This document shows positions 1-6,404 of a stretch of DNA of 8,206 nt, one piece after another. Source of the DNA: an uncultured Prevotellaceae bacterium (GTDB lineage: Bacteria > Bacteroidota > Bacteroidia > Bacteroidales > Bacteroidaceae); NCBI GenBank assembly GCA_902477365.1, contig CABSGW010000113.1, positions 1-8,206 on the forward strand, written 5' to 3'. Below the pieces are notes generated by a model. It was not told the DNA's origin, ran no database searches, and saw only the letters and a program-made list of their open reading frames with translations. The position numbers and the translations under genes were made by a program. How positions within the stretch are numbered: position 1 is the first letter of the stretch; each line of letters opens with the position of its first letter.

Positions 1-1298
1 ACAGATTCAGGCACATCTAACCCTTCGATAAAACGAAGAATACTGTCGCCAGTGATAGCCTCATTGGTACGTGTCAATGCTTTCAGCGCTTCGTAAGGAT
101 GCGGATAGGCCTCTCTGCGCAAAATTGTTTGAATGGCTTCGGCAACCACAGCCCAACAGTTTTCCAAATCGGCGCGGATAGCCTCTTCATTCAGCAACAA
201 TTTACGCAACCCTTTCAAGGTACTCTGAATAGAGATAACCATATGCCCGACCGGAACGCCGACATTCCGCAACACGGTAGAGTCGGTCAAATCGCGCTGC
301 AAACGCGAAACCGGCAACTTCATGCTCAAATGAGCCAGAATAGCATTGGCGACACCCAGATTTCCCTCAGAGTTCTCAAAGTCAATAGGATTTACCTTAT
401 GAGGCATGGCGCTTGACCCCACCTCACCGGCTTTAATCTTCTGTTTGAAGTACTCCATTGAAACATATTGCCAGAAATCACGATCCAAATCGATAATGAT
501 GGTATTAATACGTTTCATGGCATCAAACAAAGCACCCAGACAGTCGTAATTTGAAATTTGCGTTGTATACTCCTCACGCTCCAAACCCAACTTTTCACTA
601 ACGAAACAATTTCCGAAGGTTTTCCAGTCATACTCCGGATAGGCCACATGGTGCGCATTGTAATTTCCGGTAGCACCGCCAAACTTAGCCGTAATCGGAC
701 ATGCCTTCATCAACTGCAGCTGACGCTCCAACCGATAAGAGAACACACGCACCTCTTTTCCCAATCGTGTAGGAGAAGCCGGCTGCCCATGCGTTTTAGC
801 CAACATCGGAATATCAGCCCACTCTTCAGCATACGCATCAAGCTGCGCTATCAGCTCTTGCAACATGGGATAATAAACAGCCTCCAACGCATCTTTGATC
901 ATCAGCGGGAAAGAGGTATTGTTAATATCCTGAGAAGTCAGACCAAAATGGATAAACTCCTTATATGCATCCAATCCGCCTATTGCGTCAAACTGCTCTT
1001 TAATAAAATATTCTACAGCCTTTACATCGTGATTGGTAACAGCCTCGATGTCTTTTACCTTCTGAGCATCGGCCTCACTAAAATTCTCGTATATGGAACG
1101 TAGTTTCACAAACAGGTTCTTATCAAACAAGGCTAACTGAGGCAAAGGAAGTTCACAAAGCGTAATAAAATATTCTATCTCAACGCGTACACGATACTTC
1201 ACCAAGGCATATTCTGAAAAATAGGGAGCTAAACACTCAATCTTACTCCGATAGCGACCGTCTATCGGAGATACGGCTGTCAACATATCTAAATCCAT
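1..1298 (-). CDS. purB: adenylosuccinate lyase, C-terminus cut by window edge
   Basis: This enzyme (EC 4.3.2.2) removes fumarate from SAICAR and from adenylosuccinate, so it acts twice in cytoplasmic purine/AMP synthesis. The frame reads leftward from ATG at 1298 for 432 complete codons without a stop. The E. coli-type protein is about 450 residues, so only roughly 15-25 residues are missing. The N-terminus MDLDMLTAVSPIDGRYR aligns with E. coli PurB (MELSSLTAVSPVDGRYG), which fixes this start over the internal ATG at 1286. The family landmarks present are TSQDINNT, KTHGQPASPT with the presumed general acid His170 (E. coli His171), and the fumarase/aspartase-superfamily signature GSSAMPHKVNP at 294-304, whose Ser295/Ser296 include the catalytic-loop serine. 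No frameshift or missing key residue was seen. The gene has its own promoter and does not share a transcript with the genes to its right. The open frames on the opposite strand at 99-416 and 558-1103 are shadows of it. Confidence 0.97.
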   Translation of the reverse strand, partial: MDLDMLTAVSPIDGRYRSKIECLAPYFSEYALVKYRVRVEIEYFITLCELPLPQLALFDKNLFVKLRSIYENFSEADAQKVKDIEAVTNHDVKAVEYFIKEQFDAIGGLDAYKEFIHFGLTSQDINNTSFPLMIKDALEAVYYPMLQELIAQLDAYAEEWADIPMLAKTHGQPASPTRLGKEVRVFSYRLERQLQLMKACPITAKFGGATGNYNAHHVAYPEYDWKTFGNCFVSEKLGLEREEYTTQISNYDCLGALFDAMKRINTIIIDLDRDFWQYVSMEYFKQKIKAGEVGSSAMPHKVNPIDFENSEGNLGVANAILAHLSMKLPVSRLQRDLTDSTVLRNVGVPVGHMVISIQSTLKGLRKLLLNEEAIRADLENCWAVVAEAIQTILRREAYPHPYEALKALTRTNEAITGDSILRFIEGLDVPES

Positions 1299-1328
1299 CG
1301 TACTATTATAGTCTATATAATTAATGTG

Positions 1329-1362
1329 CAAAGGTAATATATTTTATTGACACCTCTACAAA
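1329..1362 (-). promoter_or_regulatory. purB promoter (Bacteroidetes -33/-7 type)
   Basis: Read on the minus strand, TACCTTTG (1336 to 1329) matches the Bacteroidetes -7 element TAnnTTTG exactly. A TTTG at 1362 to 1359 could be the -33 element. The spacer is 22 nt, slightly longer than the usual 19-21. Transcription would start near 1320-1326, giving a leader of roughly 25 nt before the purB ATG at 1298. This is a motif match only; no start site has been measured. Confidence 0.6.
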
Positions 1363-1469
1363 AAGCACTTAAAAGAATGCAAAATAAGCAGAATATCACC
1401 TACCAAGAAACAACCACTTCTCAGGTAACAAATCCAACTCAGACAGAATACCGAGAAGCCCTTTTCCGC

Positions 1470-1509
1470 AAAAACAGATGCCCAGTCTCTTCAAAATAGA
1501 TGGGCATCT
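1470..1509 (-). terminator. probable intrinsic terminator on the minus strand
   Basis: A perfect 9-bp inverted repeat, AGATGCCCA at 1476-1484 and TGGGCATCT at 1501-1509, extends by three more pairs (1486-1488 with 1498-1500) after a one-base bulge, leaving a 9-nt loop. On the minus strand the stem is followed at once by GTTTTTG (1475 to 1469); on the plus strand no T-run follows. The polarity therefore fits termination of leftward transcription. The only leftward gene upstream of it is the HAD phosphatase at 2019-2675, so this may be the end of that transcript or a stop for antisense RNA from the tyrosine phosphatase gene. It also insulates purB. Alternatively, the dyad could be a protein-binding operator just upstream of the phosphatase promoter. 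Confidence 0.55.
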
Positions 1510-1535
1510 CATCAACACAAACCATATAGTCTTTG

Positions 1536-1543
1536 TATCTTTG
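1536..1543 (+). promoter_or_regulatory. -7 element of the tyrosine phosphatase gene, predicted leaderless start
   Basis: TATCTTTG matches the TAnnTTTG consensus and ends only 5 nt before the ATG at 1549. Transcription normally begins about 4-8 nt after this element, so the mRNA would begin at or within a base or two of the start codon. No good -33 TTTG is visible at the expected position (about 1512-1516). The identical octamer precedes the two promoters in the 2676-2898 intergenic region. Confidence 0.5.
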
Positions 1544-1548
1544 CACAC

Positions 1549-2037
1549 ATGAAAACAAAAATCTTATTTATTTGTCTGGGCAACATTTGTCGTTCTCCGA
1601 TGGCCGAAGGGATATTCAGAAAAATCGTAGAAGAGGCGAACCTATCAGCCCGGTTCGATATAGATTCCGCAGGACTCATCAATTACCACCAAGATGAATT
1701 ACCTGACAAACGCATGCGAACACACGCATTACGTCGCGGTTACCTGCTCACACACCGTTCCCGCCCCATCTGTGCGGCAGACTTCGAGAAGTTTGACTTA
1801 ATTATTGGAATGGACGATCAGAATATGAAAGCATTGCTCTCTTTATGTCCTTCCGCACAGACACACAAACTAAAACTTGCCGCGTCTTATTGCAGACAGA
1901 TACAGACCAATTGCGTACCGGATCCTTATTACGGAAACGATAATGATTTTGAATACGTTATAGACATACTGGAGGATGCCTGTGCCGGATTGCTATCCAC
2001 ACTCACCGAATCACACGATCAGCCTAAACAATCGTAA
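1549..2037 (+). CDS. low-molecular-weight protein-tyrosine phosphatase
   Basis: This cytoplasmic phosphatase (162 aa, normal length for the LMW-PTP family) hydrolyses phosphotyrosine, and in some bacteria small phosphoesters. The N-terminal P-loop CLGNICRS has the nucleophile Cys9 and phosphate-binding Arg15 (C-X5-R) followed by Ser16. The general-acid motif DPYY is at 125-128, with Asp125 as the acid. A variant SAG...H...PD.RM region lies at about 40-57. ATG 1549 must be the start because the P-loop begins only eight codons later and no other start lies upstream in frame. In many bacteria such enzymes act against tyrosine autokinases that control capsule or exopolysaccharide assembly, but no kinase or polysaccharide gene lies in this window, so the substrate is unknown. 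The last 19 bp overlap the end of the convergent HAD gene, so its tail (TESHDQPKQS) is encoded by shared DNA. Confidence 0.95.
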   Translation: MKTKILFICLGNICRSPMAEGIFRKIVEEANLSARFDIDSAGLINYHQDELPDKRMRTHALRRGYLLTHRSRPICAADFEKFDLIIGMDDQNMKALLSLCPSAQTHKLKLAASYCRQIQTNCVPDPYYGNDNDFEYVIDILEDACAGLLSTLTESHDQPKQS

Positions 2038-2675
2038 GAAGTAATGATCGCCTTTGTAGGAAAAGTTCTAAAATGGGATTCGGCGTAATTTCCTTTGACC
2101 ACAGCTACGAAATCAACCGGTGCGCGCTGTGCTGCTTCGGCATCTACAATGGAATCCCCGAAATACAACACTTTATTGAGAGAAACATGTTGTATTTCAG
2201 AAGCTTTTTGCAGTCCTTCGGGAGACGGTTTGGCACAAACCACCTCACTACGTCCCAACACGATTGACGGTAATTGCTTTATCCCCCGATGCTCAAAACA
2301 ACGTTTGATCGTACTAGCTTCTTTGGTTGAGACCACCCCGATTGTCTTATTCATCCCCTTCAACCGTTTCAAAAACGCCACAGCATCCGCAAAAAAGTGA
2401 GTATGCTCCACAATGCCCGGACGGCAAACTGCCTTGTATGCATCCCTAAGTTCACCCAACAGGGTAGCGTCATTTACACCTGTCATCACCTGAAACGATT
2501 CTTCAACAGTCAAGCCAATTGTACACCGTACCGTCACATCCGAAACTTCCTTAAAGCCATACTCTGCCAACACACGCTGATAACTATGAACAATCCAATC
2601 ACTCCCATCGGCAAGCGTCAAATCAAAATCGAACAAGAACAAGTCATAATTATCCAATAACACCACGTCTTTCAT
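2019..2675 (-). CDS. HAD-superfamily hydrolase, phosphoglycolate-phosphatase-like
   Basis: This is a 218-aa soluble haloacid-dehalogenase-fold phosphatase. All four HAD motifs are present: motif I DFDLT with nucleophile Asp16 and acid/base Asp18; motif II VVST with Thr117 (Ser116 adjacent); motif III Lys149 in KPSPEGL; and motif IV GDSIVDAEAA with Asp174 and Asp178. An alpha-helical cap of the Gph/PGMB type lies between motifs I and II (about residues 24-95). Relatives include phosphoglycolate phosphatase, PpaX-type pyrophosphatase and beta-phosphoglucomutase; the sequence alone does not decide the substrate, though a phosphatase is most likely. The start at 2675 puts motif I at the usual distance from the N-terminus and follows a -7 element. 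Its 3' end overlaps the convergent tyrosine phosphatase by 19 bp. No terminator was seen directly after its stop; the first candidate lies at 1470-1509. Confidence 0.93.
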   Translation of the reverse strand: MKDVVLLDNYDLFLFDFDLTLADGSDWIVHSYQRVLAEYGFKEVSDVTVRCTIGLTVEESFQVMTGVNDATLLGELRDAYKAVCRPGIVEHTHFFADAVAFLKRLKGMNKTIGVVSTKEASTIKRCFEHRGIKQLPSIVLGRSEVVCAKPSPEGLQKASEIQHVSLNKVLYFGDSIVDAEAAQRAPVDFVAVVKGNYAESHFRTFPTKAIITSYDCLG

Positions 2676-2698
2676 ATCTCTGTAACTAATATTGATTT

Positions 2699-2706
2699 CA
2701 AAGATA
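2699..2706 (-). promoter_or_regulatory. -7 element of the HAD phosphatase gene
   Basis: On the minus strand TATCTTTG (2706 to 2699) matches TAnnTTTG. It lies 23 bp upstream of the ATG at 2675, giving a short leader of about 15-20 nt. A TTTG at 2737 to 2734 is too far away (27 nt) to be a convincing -33 element. The region to 2801 holds only the back-to-back promoters; no small gene is visible there. Confidence 0.5.
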
Positions 2707-2801
2707 CGAAATACCGGATAAAAACGAGTATCAGCAAAGAATAAGTTACATATTCACAAAAATTAATACGAAAGACAAGCTATTTCAATACTCTTTTTTT
2801 C

Positions 2802-2809
2802 TATCTTTG
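2802..2809 (+). promoter_or_regulatory. -7 element of the hexosamine kinase gene
   Basis: TATCTTTG matches TAnnTTTG exactly and follows a T-rich run (2793-2800). No clear -33 TTTG sits 19-21 nt upstream. The predicted start at about 2814-2817 gives an AT-rich leader of about 85 nt before the ATG at 2899. The leader contains only a weak 6-bp dyad (TAGTTG 2818-2823 / CAACTA 2847-2852), and no recognisable riboswitch was seen. Confidence 0.5.
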
Positions 2810-2898
2810 TGGTTAAATAGTTGTATTTGCTCTTCACATAGTAAAGCAACTAAAAGACCAATGCTAATTTCTAAAACTTAAAATAAATCTAAAACAGC

Positions 2899-3990
2899 AT
2901 GGAAATGAATGAAATGAATGCTATCGTCTCTCAGTTCGCCATTCAGGGTACAATTAAAGAAATTAAACCGCTGGGAAATGGCCTTATCAATACAACCTAC
3001 CAAGTTGAAACGAATGAGGATAACTGCCCGAACTATGTATTGCAACACATTAACAATGCTATTTTCCCTGACGTGGAAATGCTGATGGACAACATCTTGG
3101 CTGTAACATCACACATACGCGGCAAATTGGAAAAAGCCAATACTCCCGACATTGACCGTAAAGTACTTACATTCGTTCCCAACAAGGAAACAGGCAAATA
3201 TTTTTATTTTGACAATGAAAAATATTGGCGTATCATGGTTTTCATTCCTGACGCAATAACAAAAAGCGGCGTAACTCCCGAAAGTTCTTACGAAGTAGGA
3301 GAAACTTTTGGTAACTTCCAAGCAATGTTGGCCGATATTCCTGTTCAGTTAGGCGAAACCATTAAAGACTTCCATAATATGGAATTCCGTTTGCAGCAAT
3401 TACGTGACGCTGTTAAAGAGGATAAGGTGGGACGCGTTGCCGAGGTAAAATATTACATTGATGAAATAGAGAAACGTGCTGAGGAAATGTGCAAAGGCGA
3501 ACGCCTGCATCGTGAAGGCAAACTACCGAAACGTATTTGTCATTGCGACACAAAAGTAGACAACATGATGTTCGACAAAGACGGTAATGTTTTATGTGTG
3601 ATCGACCTTGATACGGTTATGCCGAACTTTATTTTCTCCGATTTCGGTGACTTCCTGCGTTCTGCAGCCAATACCGGAAAAGAAGATGATAAAGACCTTG
3701 ACAACGTGAACTTCAATATGGAAATATTCAAGCAATTCACAAATGGTTATTTAAAATCGGCACGGGTATTCCTCACCCCGCTCGAAATAGAGAACCTTCC
3801 TTACGCTGCCGCATTATTCCCCTACATGCAATGTGTCAGATTCCTGGCCGATTACATCAATGGTGATACTTATTATAAGACGGCATATGCCGAACACAAT
3901 TTAGTGCGCACAAAAGCACAATTCAAACTCTTGCAAAGCGTTGAAGCACATACACCTGAAATGAAAGAGTTTATACAATCTTGTCTGTAA
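2899..3990 (+). CDS. N-acetylhexosamine 1-kinase (NahK)-like phosphotransferase
   Basis: This 363-aa cytoplasmic protein has the aminoglycoside-phosphotransferase/kinase fold. It resembles Bifidobacterium NahK (EC 2.7.1.162), which phosphorylates GlcNAc and GalNAc at C1 using ATP. Shared stretches, in order, are LGNGLINTTY (25-34, nucleotide/glycine loop), LQHINNAIFPD, the catalytic loop HCDTKVDN (215-222, catalytic Asp217), IDLDTVMP (235-242, metal-binding Asp236 and Asp238), DFGD, and near the C-terminus RFLADYINGDTYY and EHNLVRTKAQFKL. Length equals that of NahK (about 360). ATG 2899 is followed by in-frame ATGs at 2905 and 2914, so the exact start is slightly uncertain. It is transcribed alone from a promoter near 2802 to the strong terminator at 4003-4064. 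Its position next to a GlcNAc-releasing GH84 and fkp suggests salvage of host-glycan hexosamines. The exact sugar specificity is inferred; another sugar 1-kinase is possible. Confidence 0.85.
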   Translation: MEMNEMNAIVSQFAIQGTIKEIKPLGNGLINTTYQVETNEDNCPNYVLQHINNAIFPDVEMLMDNILAVTSHIRGKLEKANTPDIDRKVLTFVPNKETGKYFYFDNEKYWRIMVFIPDAITKSGVTPESSYEVGETFGNFQAMLADIPVQLGETIKDFHNMEFRLQQLRDAVKEDKVGRVAEVKYYIDEIEKRAEEMCKGERLHREGKLPKRICHCDTKVDNMMFDKDGNVLCVIDLDTVMPNFIFSDFGDFLRSAANTGKEDDKDLDNVNFNMEIFKQFTNGYLKSARVFLTPLEIENLPYAAALFPYMQCVRFLADYINGDTYYKTAYAEHNLVRTKAQFKLLQSVEAHTPEMKEFIQSCL

Positions 3991-4003
3991 ACAACCTCAT
4001 TTA

Positions 4004-4063
4004 GATATTGAAAAACAAAAGAAGTTTTAGTCTCTACTAAAACTTCTTTTGTTTTTCAATATC
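4004..4063 (+). terminator. perfect long-hairpin terminator after the hexosamine kinase gene
   Basis: Positions 4004-4031 and 4036-4063 are perfectly complementary over 28 bp around a CTCT loop (4032-4035), starting 13 nt after the kinase stop codon. The core stem GAAGTTTTAG/CTAAAACTTC is flanked by an A-rich arm (AAAAACAAAA) and a matching T-rich arm (TTTTGTTTTT), the classic layout of an intrinsic terminator that can work in both directions. It separates the kinase transcript from the GH84 gene, whose promoter begins six bases further on. Confidence 0.9.
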
Positions 4064-4069
4064 ATCATT

Positions 4070-4101
4070 ATTGGAGAAATCAGCAAAAAAGGCTATATTT
4101 G
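4070..4101 (+). promoter_or_regulatory. GH84-fkp promoter, -33 and -7 elements
   Basis: ATTG at 4070-4073 (-33, three of four consensus bases) and TATATTTG at 4094-4101 (-7, exact TAnnTTTG) are separated by 20 nt, the ideal Bacteroidetes spacing. This is the best-formed promoter in the window. Transcription should start near 4106-4109, about 25 nt before ATG 4134. It therefore excludes any translation start upstream of about 4106 for this transcript. Confidence 0.75.
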
Positions 4102-4133
4102 TAGCAATAACACAATTAAACATTCCATTTTAT

Positions 4134-6374
4134 ATGCAAAAAAGTATGTTCTCATTCGCTTTTTTCCTATTGGCATGTGTACCGCATATGTTAATAGCAC
4201 AAAGCTCATCAAGAATCAATCCTACTCCGCAAGTAATACAAACAGATACCACTGCTGTAGCCATAAAGATACCTGATAGTTATCGCATCATCATGGATGC
4301 GTCTTTAAAAGACAGCTATGCTTACAACGAACTAAAGCGAATCATTCCGCAACAAAACGGAGAAAACAAAGCTTTCACGATAACAGCCGGCATACGAGGG
4401 AATAAAGCGATCAATAAATACAAGAAAAAAATTCCTCTTAAGCCCGAGGGTTATTACCTTTCTATTCAAAAAAATCAAATCACATTGGCCGGAACAGACG
4501 AACGAGGATTGTTTTATGCCGTACAGACTTTGGCGCAATTAATGGATAACAGAACTGTCTATCCCACCGAAATAACCGATTATCCGGATGTACCCTATCG
4601 GGGCGTTGTAGAAGGCTTTTACGGTACACCTTGGAGTCACGCTGCGCGTATCCGCCAGCTGGAGTTTTATGGCCGAAACAAAATGAACACTTACCTGTAT
4701 GGTCCTAAAGACGATCCCTACCACAGTGTACCTAACTGGCGGAAACCATATCCGGAAAAAGAAGCTGCACAACTCAAGGAGTTGGTAGACGTAGCTCATA
4801 AAAACGGAGTGATCTTTTATTGGGCTATCCATCCGGGAGGAGACATAAAATGGAACGATACTGACCGTGATCTTCTCTTGGCTAAATTTGAAAACATGTA
4901 TCAACTTGGCGTAAGGGCCTTTGCTGTATTCTTTGACGACATTTCCGGTGAAGGAACAAAAGCCGATCGACAAGCCAATCTGCTGAATTACATCGACGAT
5001 CACTTTGTAAAGGTAAAAAAAGACGTTGCTCCTCTAATCATGTGTCCCACCGAATACAACAAATCATGGTCTAATGTAAAAGGTGGTTATCTCACAACCT
5101 TAGGGAGTAAGTTAAACCCAGGCATTCAAATTATGTGGACCGGTGATAGAGTTATTGCATGCATAGATAAACAGTCTATGGACTTTATCAATCCCCTTAT
5201 CAAACGTAAAGCATTTATATGGTGGAACTTCCCTGTATCCGATTATGTACGTGACCACATGTTGTTAGGCCCTGTCTACGGAAACGATACAACCATCAAA
5301 GAAGATCTGTCTGGATTCGTATCCAACCCGATGGAACATGCCGAAGCTTCAAAAATATCACTCTTCTCCGTAGCAGATTACTCCTGGAATATGCATAAAT
5401 ACGACAGTGACGCGTCTTGGAAACGTGCCATCAACGACTTATTGCCCAGTGCAAGCTGCTATCTAAAGACATTCGCCAGCCATAGTTCCGCACTAGGTCC
5501 TAATGGACATGGATTCAATCGTGACGAATCGGTTGAGCTACAACCTACCATTAAAGCTTTCGTAGAGAAATACAAAGCCGGTGAATTTGATAGCCGATTA
5601 TCCGCCATCATTCAAAAAGGATGCAACGAACTCAGCGTTGCAGCGGATGTATTAATTGCCAATACAGAGAACCGCCCCTTAATAAATGAACTTGACCCGT
5701 GGTTAAGACAAGCCAAATTGGTAGGCGAATATGGGCAAAGCATTTTGACAATGACACTGGCTGCAAAGGATAATGACAAACAGTTATTCAACAAAAGCTA
5801 TACGCACTCCAAAGCGCTCTTGTCGCAAATGTACACATTGGATGCTACCTACAATCAGAACCCCTATCAACCAGGAGTAAAAATTGGTAGTGAAGTACTA
5901 TTACCCGCATTCAACACCCTTTTTGCACAAGCAACCGAGCAATTCAACAAACGTAATAATGTTGCACTGGATACACGTGCCGTTTACCAACCATTTACAC
6001 TGAGTAGCAATGTTCCACAACTTGCAACCCAACCTATCCGCAACAAAGGAAACCAAGTAAACGTATCTCCATCTAATGAGGTAATCAAATGGCCTGCAAA
6101 TGCCGACATCACCATTACCATGGATTATGCACGAAAACTAGAATCACTCACGTTTGACTTGGGAACTACTCCAGACATCACTCAGTCATTTATATGCGAA
6201 GTGGCACTTGAAAACAATGAATGGCAAGTAGTATCCCTGCAACAACAAGGAAAGACAATGCTCAAAGCTACTAGTTTGCCTCAACAAAAAGTGCTTAAGA
6301 TCCGATTAAAAAATAAAAGCGACAAAGAAGTACAAGTGTACTTCAAGCAATTCCGCTTTACAACTGCAAACTAA
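4134..6374 (+). CDS. exported GH84 beta-N-acetylglucosaminidase (O-GlcNAcase-like)
   Basis: This retaining beta-N-acetylglucosaminidase (EC 3.2.1.52/3.2.1.169 type) works by substrate-assisted catalysis and closely resembles Bacteroides thetaiotaomicron BtGH84. With ATG 4134 it has 746 aa, against about 737 for BtGH84. A signal peptide (Lys3, hydrophobic 6-16, likely cleavage LIA|QSS after 22) sends it to the periplasm or beyond. An N-terminal alpha/beta domain (about 25-150) is followed by the catalytic barrel (about 155-430): GVVEGFYGTPW (157-167), GPKDDPYH (190-197, Lys192), FFDDISGEG with catalytic Asp268/Asp269, WWN (Asn365), Asp370 and Asn398. These sit at a constant offset of 26 from the BtGH84 residues as I recall them, so the active site is intact. 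Helical and C-terminal beta domains follow. The frame extends upstream to a TTG at 4071, but that lies in the promoter. fkp starts 30 bp after the stop, so co-transcription is likely. Natural substrates are probably GlcNAc-capped host glycans rather than bacterial O-GlcNAc. Confidence 0.95.
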   Translation: MQKSMFSFAFFLLACVPHMLIAQSSSRINPTPQVIQTDTTAVAIKIPDSYRIIMDASLKDSYAYNELKRIIPQQNGENKAFTITAGIRGNKAINKYKKKIPLKPEGYYLSIQKNQITLAGTDERGLFYAVQTLAQLMDNRTVYPTEITDYPDVPYRGVVEGFYGTPWSHAARIRQLEFYGRNKMNTYLYGPKDDPYHSVPNWRKPYPEKEAAQLKELVDVAHKNGVIFYWAIHPGGDIKWNDTDRDLLLAKFENMYQLGVRAFAVFFDDISGEGTKADRQANLLNYIDDHFVKVKKDVAPLIMCPTEYNKSWSNVKGGYLTTLGSKLNPGIQIMWTGDRVIACIDKQSMDFINPLIKRKAFIWWNFPVSDYVRDHMLLGPVYGNDTTIKEDLSGFVSNPMEHAEASKISLFSVADYSWNMHKYDSDASWKRAINDLLPSASCYLKTFASHSSALGPNGHGFNRDESVELQPTIKAFVEKYKAGEFDSRLSAIIQKGCNELSVAADVLIANTENRPLINELDPWLRQAKLVGEYGQSILTMTLAAKDNDKQLFNKSYTHSKALLSQMYTLDATYNQNPYQPGVKIGSEVLLPAFNTLFAQATEQFNKRNNVALDTRAVYQPFTLSSNVPQLATQPIRNKGNQVNVSPSNEVIKWPANADITITMDYARKLESLTFDLGTTPDITQSFICEVALENNEWQVVSLQQQGKTMLKATSLPQQKVLKIRLKNKSDKEVQVYFKQFRFTTAN

Positions 6375-6390
6375 AGAACAACAAGCACGC

Positions 6391-6398
6391 TACGTTTG
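6391..6398 (+). promoter_or_regulatory. possible fkp-proximal -7 element
   Basis: TACGTTTG matches TAnnTTTG and lies in the 30-bp gap between the GH84 stop and the fkp ATG at 6405, with 6 nt between motif and ATG. If used, it would give a leaderless or nearly leaderless fkp mRNA independent of the GH84 transcript. No -33 TTTG is visible at the right distance, so it may be a chance match within an operon. Confidence 0.3.
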
Positions 6399-6404
6399 AA
6401 ACAA

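Noticed and set aside
99..1103. Open frames on the plus strand at 99-416 and 558-1103
   Set aside because: They lie antisense within purB, have low-complexity compositions with no recognisable domain, and purB is intact on the other strand.
1416..1458. CTTCTC...GAGAAG inverted repeat in the 1299-1548 intergenic region
   Set aside because: It is six pairs across a loop of about 30 nt, with no T-run or promoter context to support a role.
2073..2660. Plus-strand open frames across 2073-2267, 2095-2400 and 2397-2660
   Set aside because: They are shadows of the HAD gene, which carries all four catalytic motifs on the minus strand.
2703..2732. GATAC...GTATC dyad between the divergent promoters
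   Set aside because: It has only five base pairs with a 20-nt spacer, well within chance for AT-rich intergenic DNA.
2793..2800. T-run considered as the terminator of plus-strand transcription from the tyrosine phosphatase gene
   Set aside because: No convincing GC-containing stem precedes it, and it sits immediately before the kinase -7 element, so it is better read as promoter-flanking AT-rich DNA.
3109..3740. Minus-strand open frames inside the hexosamine kinase gene
   Set aside because: They are short, have no domain features, and are fully covered by a well-supported gene in another frame.
4049..4276. 75-codon open frame beginning in the terminator arm
   Set aside because: It starts inside the hairpin, crosses the promoter, and overlaps the GH84 start in another frame; its composition looks like a frame shadow.
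4332..5794. Minus-strand open frames at 4332-4538, 4539-5003 and 5612-5794
   Set aside because: They are antisense to the conserved GH84 coding sequence, with no motif or promoter of their own.
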